DNA of 8,380 nucleotides from Acidobacteriaceae bacterium (GTDB lineage Bacteria > Acidobacteriota > Terriglobia > Terriglobales > Acidobacteriaceae): NCBI GenBank assembly GCA_003135495.1, contig PLBX01000152.1:6410-14789 (forward strand), in the 5' to 3' direction. Numbering within the stretch: position 1 is the stretch's first letter; each line of letters begins with the position of its first letter. Under the pieces are notes generated by a model. It worked only from the letters and a program-made list of their open reading frames with translations, made no database searches and was not told the DNA's origin. Both the position numbers and the translations under genes were made by a program. This document shows positions 6,784 through 8,380 of the stretch, piece after piece.

Positions 6784-6808
6784 GAACGGAGCGCGGCTTT
6801 AGCCGTTC
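6784..6808. repeat. Palindromic intergenic element between serA and sod
   Basis: Two alternative hairpins share bases: CGGC-TTTA-GCCG (6794-6805), a tight 4-bp tetraloop stem, and GAACGG/CCGTTC (6784-6789 with 6803-6808) around a 13-base loop. They cannot form together fully because both use 6803-6805. It looks like a dispersed intergenic palindrome; no T-run follows on either strand. Confidence 0.4.
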
Positions 6809-6862
6809 CGGTTCCGCCAGTCCTCGCGCCCAGCGTCCGTTCCTCCCGTAAAATGTTACAAA

Positions 6863-6868
6863 TATAAG
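6863..6868 (+). promoter_or_regulatory. Weak candidate -10 box (TATAAG) for sod
   Basis: TATAAG lies in the only AT-rich patch (about 6849-6867) upstream of sod and would give an mRNA leader of about 75-80 bases. The -35 region at 17 bases (TTCCTC) matches the consensus poorly. No operator of a known regulator is recognisable. Confidence 0.3.
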
Positions 6869-6937
6869 GGCGAGACCGGACAACCGCCCGCGAGCCTCAT
6901 GAATCTTTCAACCGTATCCCGTCATCATTAAGGTTTT

Positions 6938-6942
6938 GGAGG
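6938..6942 (+). promoter_or_regulatory. Strong Shine-Dalgarno GGAGG for sod
   Basis: GGAGG is followed by a 9-base, purine-rich, nearly G- and C-free spacer (AAAATAAAA) before ATG 6952. This suits efficient translation. Confidence 0.75.
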
Positions 6943-6951
6943 AAAATAAAA

Positions 6952-7569
6952 ATGCCGCATGAACTACCCCCCCTGCCGTACGATTACACAGCGCTCGAAC
7001 CCACCATCGATGAAAAGACGATGCATCTGCATCACGACATGCACCACGGCGCATACGTAAAAAATCTTAACGCGGCGCTGGATAAGCATCCTGAACTCCA
7101 CAAAAAGAGCGCGGAAGATCTCATTCGCGATTTAAACTCCGTTCCCGAGGACATACGAAGTGCGGTGCGCAACAATGGCGGCGGACATGTCAACCACACC
7201 ATGTTCTGGAAGATCATGAAGCCCAAGGGCGGAGGCGAGCCCAGCGGCCCCATCGCCGACGCCATTAAGAAAGCGTTCGGCGACTTCAAAACTTTTCAGG
7301 AGAAATTTAATGCCGCCGGAGTGGCGCAATTCGGCAGCGGGTGGGTGTGGTTGGTAGGCGATACTAAAGGTGAAGTGAAAATCGTCTCCACGCCGAATCA
7401 AGACAATCCGCTTTCGCAAGGCCTCAATCCCATCTTCGGCAACGATGTTTGGGAGCACGCATATTATTTGAAGTACAACAACCGCCGTCCGGAATATCTT
7501 CAAGCTTGGTGGAATGTAGTCAATTGGGAAGAAATCAATAAGCGCTTCCAGTCGGCTGGAAAGAAATAA
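6952..7569 (+). CDS. sodA: Superoxide dismutase, manganese type (Fe/Mn family)
   Basis: This enzyme converts superoxide to oxygen and hydrogen peroxide. Its 205 residues match the usual length and it has no signal peptide, so it acts in the cytosol. The N-terminal helical domain (about 2-90) has metal ligands His27 in HLHHDMHH and His82 in GHVNHTMFW. The C-terminal domain (about 97-200) has Asp165 and His169 in [11 protein letters not shown]. Tyr35 is the active-site gateway tyrosine. GGGHVNH (76-82) and the glutamine in STPNQDNPL (Gln149) follow the Mn pattern, where iron enzymes carry an AAQ-type motif instead, so Mn is likely; cambialistic use cannot be excluded. The gene has its own strong ribosome site and ends 27 bases before an intrinsic terminator, indicating a single-gene transcript. 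Confidence 0.95.
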   Translation: MPHELPPLPYDYTALEPTIDEKTMHLHHDMHHGAYVKNLNAALDKHPELHKKSAEDLIRDLNSVPEDIRSAVRNNGGGHVNHTMFWKIMKPKGGGEPSGPIADAIKKAFGDFKTFQEKFNAAGVAQFGSGWVWLVGDTKGEVKIVSTPNQDNPLSQGLNPIFGNDVWEHAYYLKYNNRRPEYLQAWWNVVNWEEINKRFQSAGKK

Positions 7570-7596
7570 GTAAGCCTGTTTTGTTTAAAAGTTTCG

Positions 7597-7629
7597 TGGC
7601 GCGGATACTTTGTCCGCGCCATTTATTTT
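7597..7629 (+). terminator. Rho-independent terminator of sod
   Basis: TGGCGCGGA (7597-7605) and TCCGCGCCA (7613-7621) form a perfect 9-bp stem with a 7-base loop, followed by TTTATTTT (7622-7629). Placed 27 bases after the sod stop, this is the clearest terminator in the window. Confidence 0.85.
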
Positions 7630-7660
7630 GCAGGGTAAACCAAACCAAAACCTGAATACA

Positions 7661-7688
7661 TTCTCATAAGTTATTTTTTCGCTATAAT
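7661..7688 (+). promoter_or_regulatory. Promoter of the protein kinase gene
   Basis: A perfect -10 TATAAT (7683-7688) is preceded after 16 bases by TTCTCA (7661-7666), which matches four of six -35 consensus positions. The spacer is T-rich. The predicted transcription start is near 7695, only about 5 bases before ATG 7700. No Shine-Dalgarno is present, so the transcript would be nearly leaderless. Confidence 0.6.
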
Positions 7689-7699
7689 CACGCAGACCT

Positions 7700-8380
7700 A
7701 TGACTCTAGCGCCGGGCACGAAGCTGGGCCCCTACGAAATTGTCGCTCCGATTGGGGCCGGCGGAATGGGGGAAGTTTATCGCGCGAAAGATACCCGGCT
7801 CGGGCGCGATGTCGCATTAAAAATTCTTCCCGAATCTTTTGCACGCGATGCCGACCGGCTGCGTCGCTTCGAACAAGAAGCCCGCGCAGTAGCCACGCTC
7901 AATCATCCCAACATTCTCGCGATTCACGATATCGGACAGCATAATGGCACGCCTTTTCTCGTCTCTGAACTTTTAGAAGGCGAGAGCCTGCGGTCGGCGC
8001 TCGATCGCGGCGCTTTGCCACAACGCAAGACCATCGAGTACGGGGTGCAGATCGCTCAGGGACTGGCTGCGGCCCACAAAAAGGGCATCGTTCATCGCGA
8101 CCTGAAACCGGAGAATGTTTTCGTTACCAAGGATGGCCGGATCAAGATTCTCGACTTCGGGCTGGCGAAGCTGGCGCAGCAGATGGGGGCGGATTCGGAC
8201 GAAGTTACTCTGACGAGTTCGCACACCGCGGCAGGGGTGGTGATGGGGACGGCGAGCTATATGGCGCCGGAGCAGGTTCGCGGAGAGCCTGTCGATCCAC
8301 GCACCGACATTTTCGCGTTCGGAGCGGTTCTCTACGAGATGCTCTCCGGTGTTCGCGCCTTCCGCCGCGATACCTCCGCC
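7700..8380 (+). CDS. Hanks-type serine/threonine protein kinase, 3'-truncated by window edge
   Basis: The frame is open from ATG 7700 to the last base (227 residues, no stop), so the C-terminus is missing. A nearly complete kinase domain begins almost at once: Gly-rich loop GAGGMGEVY (19-27), ATP-binding Lys41, helix-C Glu60, catalytic loop HRDLKPEN (132-139), DFG (152-154), APE (189-191) and the helix-F Asp in TDIFAFG (Asp203). All catalytic residues are intact, so it should be active. The activation loop (about 155-188) has several possible phosphorylation sites in TLTSSHT (170-176). Related acidobacterial kinases often continue into a transmembrane segment and WD40/TolB-like or TPR sensor repeats, but that part cannot be seen here. 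Neighbours do not identify a substrate. Confidence 0.95.
   Translation, partial: MTLAPGTKLGPYEIVAPIGAGGMGEVYRAKDTRLGRDVALKILPESFARDADRLRRFEQEARAVATLNHPNILAIHDIGQHNGTPFLVSELLEGESLRSALDRGALPQRKTIEYGVQIAQGLAAAHKKGIVHRDLKPENVFVTKDGRIKILDFGLAKLAQQMGADSDEVTLTSSHTAAGVVMGTASYMAPEQVRGEPVDPRTDIFAFGAVLYEMLSGVRAFRRDTSA

Noticed and set aside
6899..6931. Ten-codon frame ([10 protein letters not shown]) before sod as a possible leader peptide
   Set aside because: It has no ribosome site, no regulatory codon run and no attenuator-like hairpins; a frame this short is expected by chance.
7637..7652. AAACC-AAACC-AAAACC mini tandem repeat before the kinase promoter
   Set aside because: Three short imperfect units in an AT-rich spacer are not enough to support a binding-site array or repeat element.
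1..8380. A novel defence, mobile or biosynthetic system
   Set aside because: All seven genes belong to recognisable chromosomal families with separate flanking gaps. There are no transposases, integrases, terminal repeats, CRISPR-type arrays or clustered unknown genes to support one.

Overview
The window looks like ordinary chromosomal DNA of an Acidobacteriota bacterium, probably of the Koribacter/Terriglobales type. This is an inference from family resemblance: the serine/threonine kinase N-terminus, the secreted two-BON-domain protein with a lysine tail, and the G-rich CACAGGGG-type intergenic repeat are all of a kind common in that phylum. No database search was possible. I see no mobile element, CRISPR array, tRNA or rRNA, and no convincing new multi-gene system. 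The genes look like independent transcription units rather than one pathway.

Layout. Positions 1-2307 (+) hold the C-terminal 768 residues of an AcrB-type RND efflux pump, cut by the left edge. A hairpin follows its stop codon directly, then a G-rich repeat with G-quadruplex potential (2370-2402). A secreted calcineurin-like metallophosphoesterase (2508-3575, +) and a secreted protein with two BON domains (3761-4354, +) come next. Sua5-type threonylcarbamoyl-AMP synthase (4485-5468, +), used in tRNA t6A synthesis, is convergent with serA (5504-6706, -), the first enzyme of serine synthesis. A 245-base divergent region separates serA from a Mn-type superoxide dismutase (6952-7569, +). The dismutase ends at a clear intrinsic terminator (7597-7629). 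An acidobacterial-style Ser/Thr protein kinase begins at 7700 (+) and runs off the right edge.

How the genes relate. There is a loose envelope and stress theme (efflux pump, exported phosphoesterase, exported BON protein, superoxide dismutase, kinase), next to two housekeeping enzymes (Sua5, SerA). No two genes are spaced like an operon.

The most interesting signals are regulatory. Three + strand genes have a TANNAT -10-like box only 6-11 bases before their ATG and no Shine-Dalgarno, which suggests leaderless or nearly leaderless mRNAs. By contrast, BON, serA and sod have GAGG/GGAGG sites. The serA coding frame has no ATG; its best start is a CTG behind GGAGG, overlapping the stop of a seven-codon upstream frame in a CTGA arrangement. 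The phosphoesterase lacks the usual motif I histidine.
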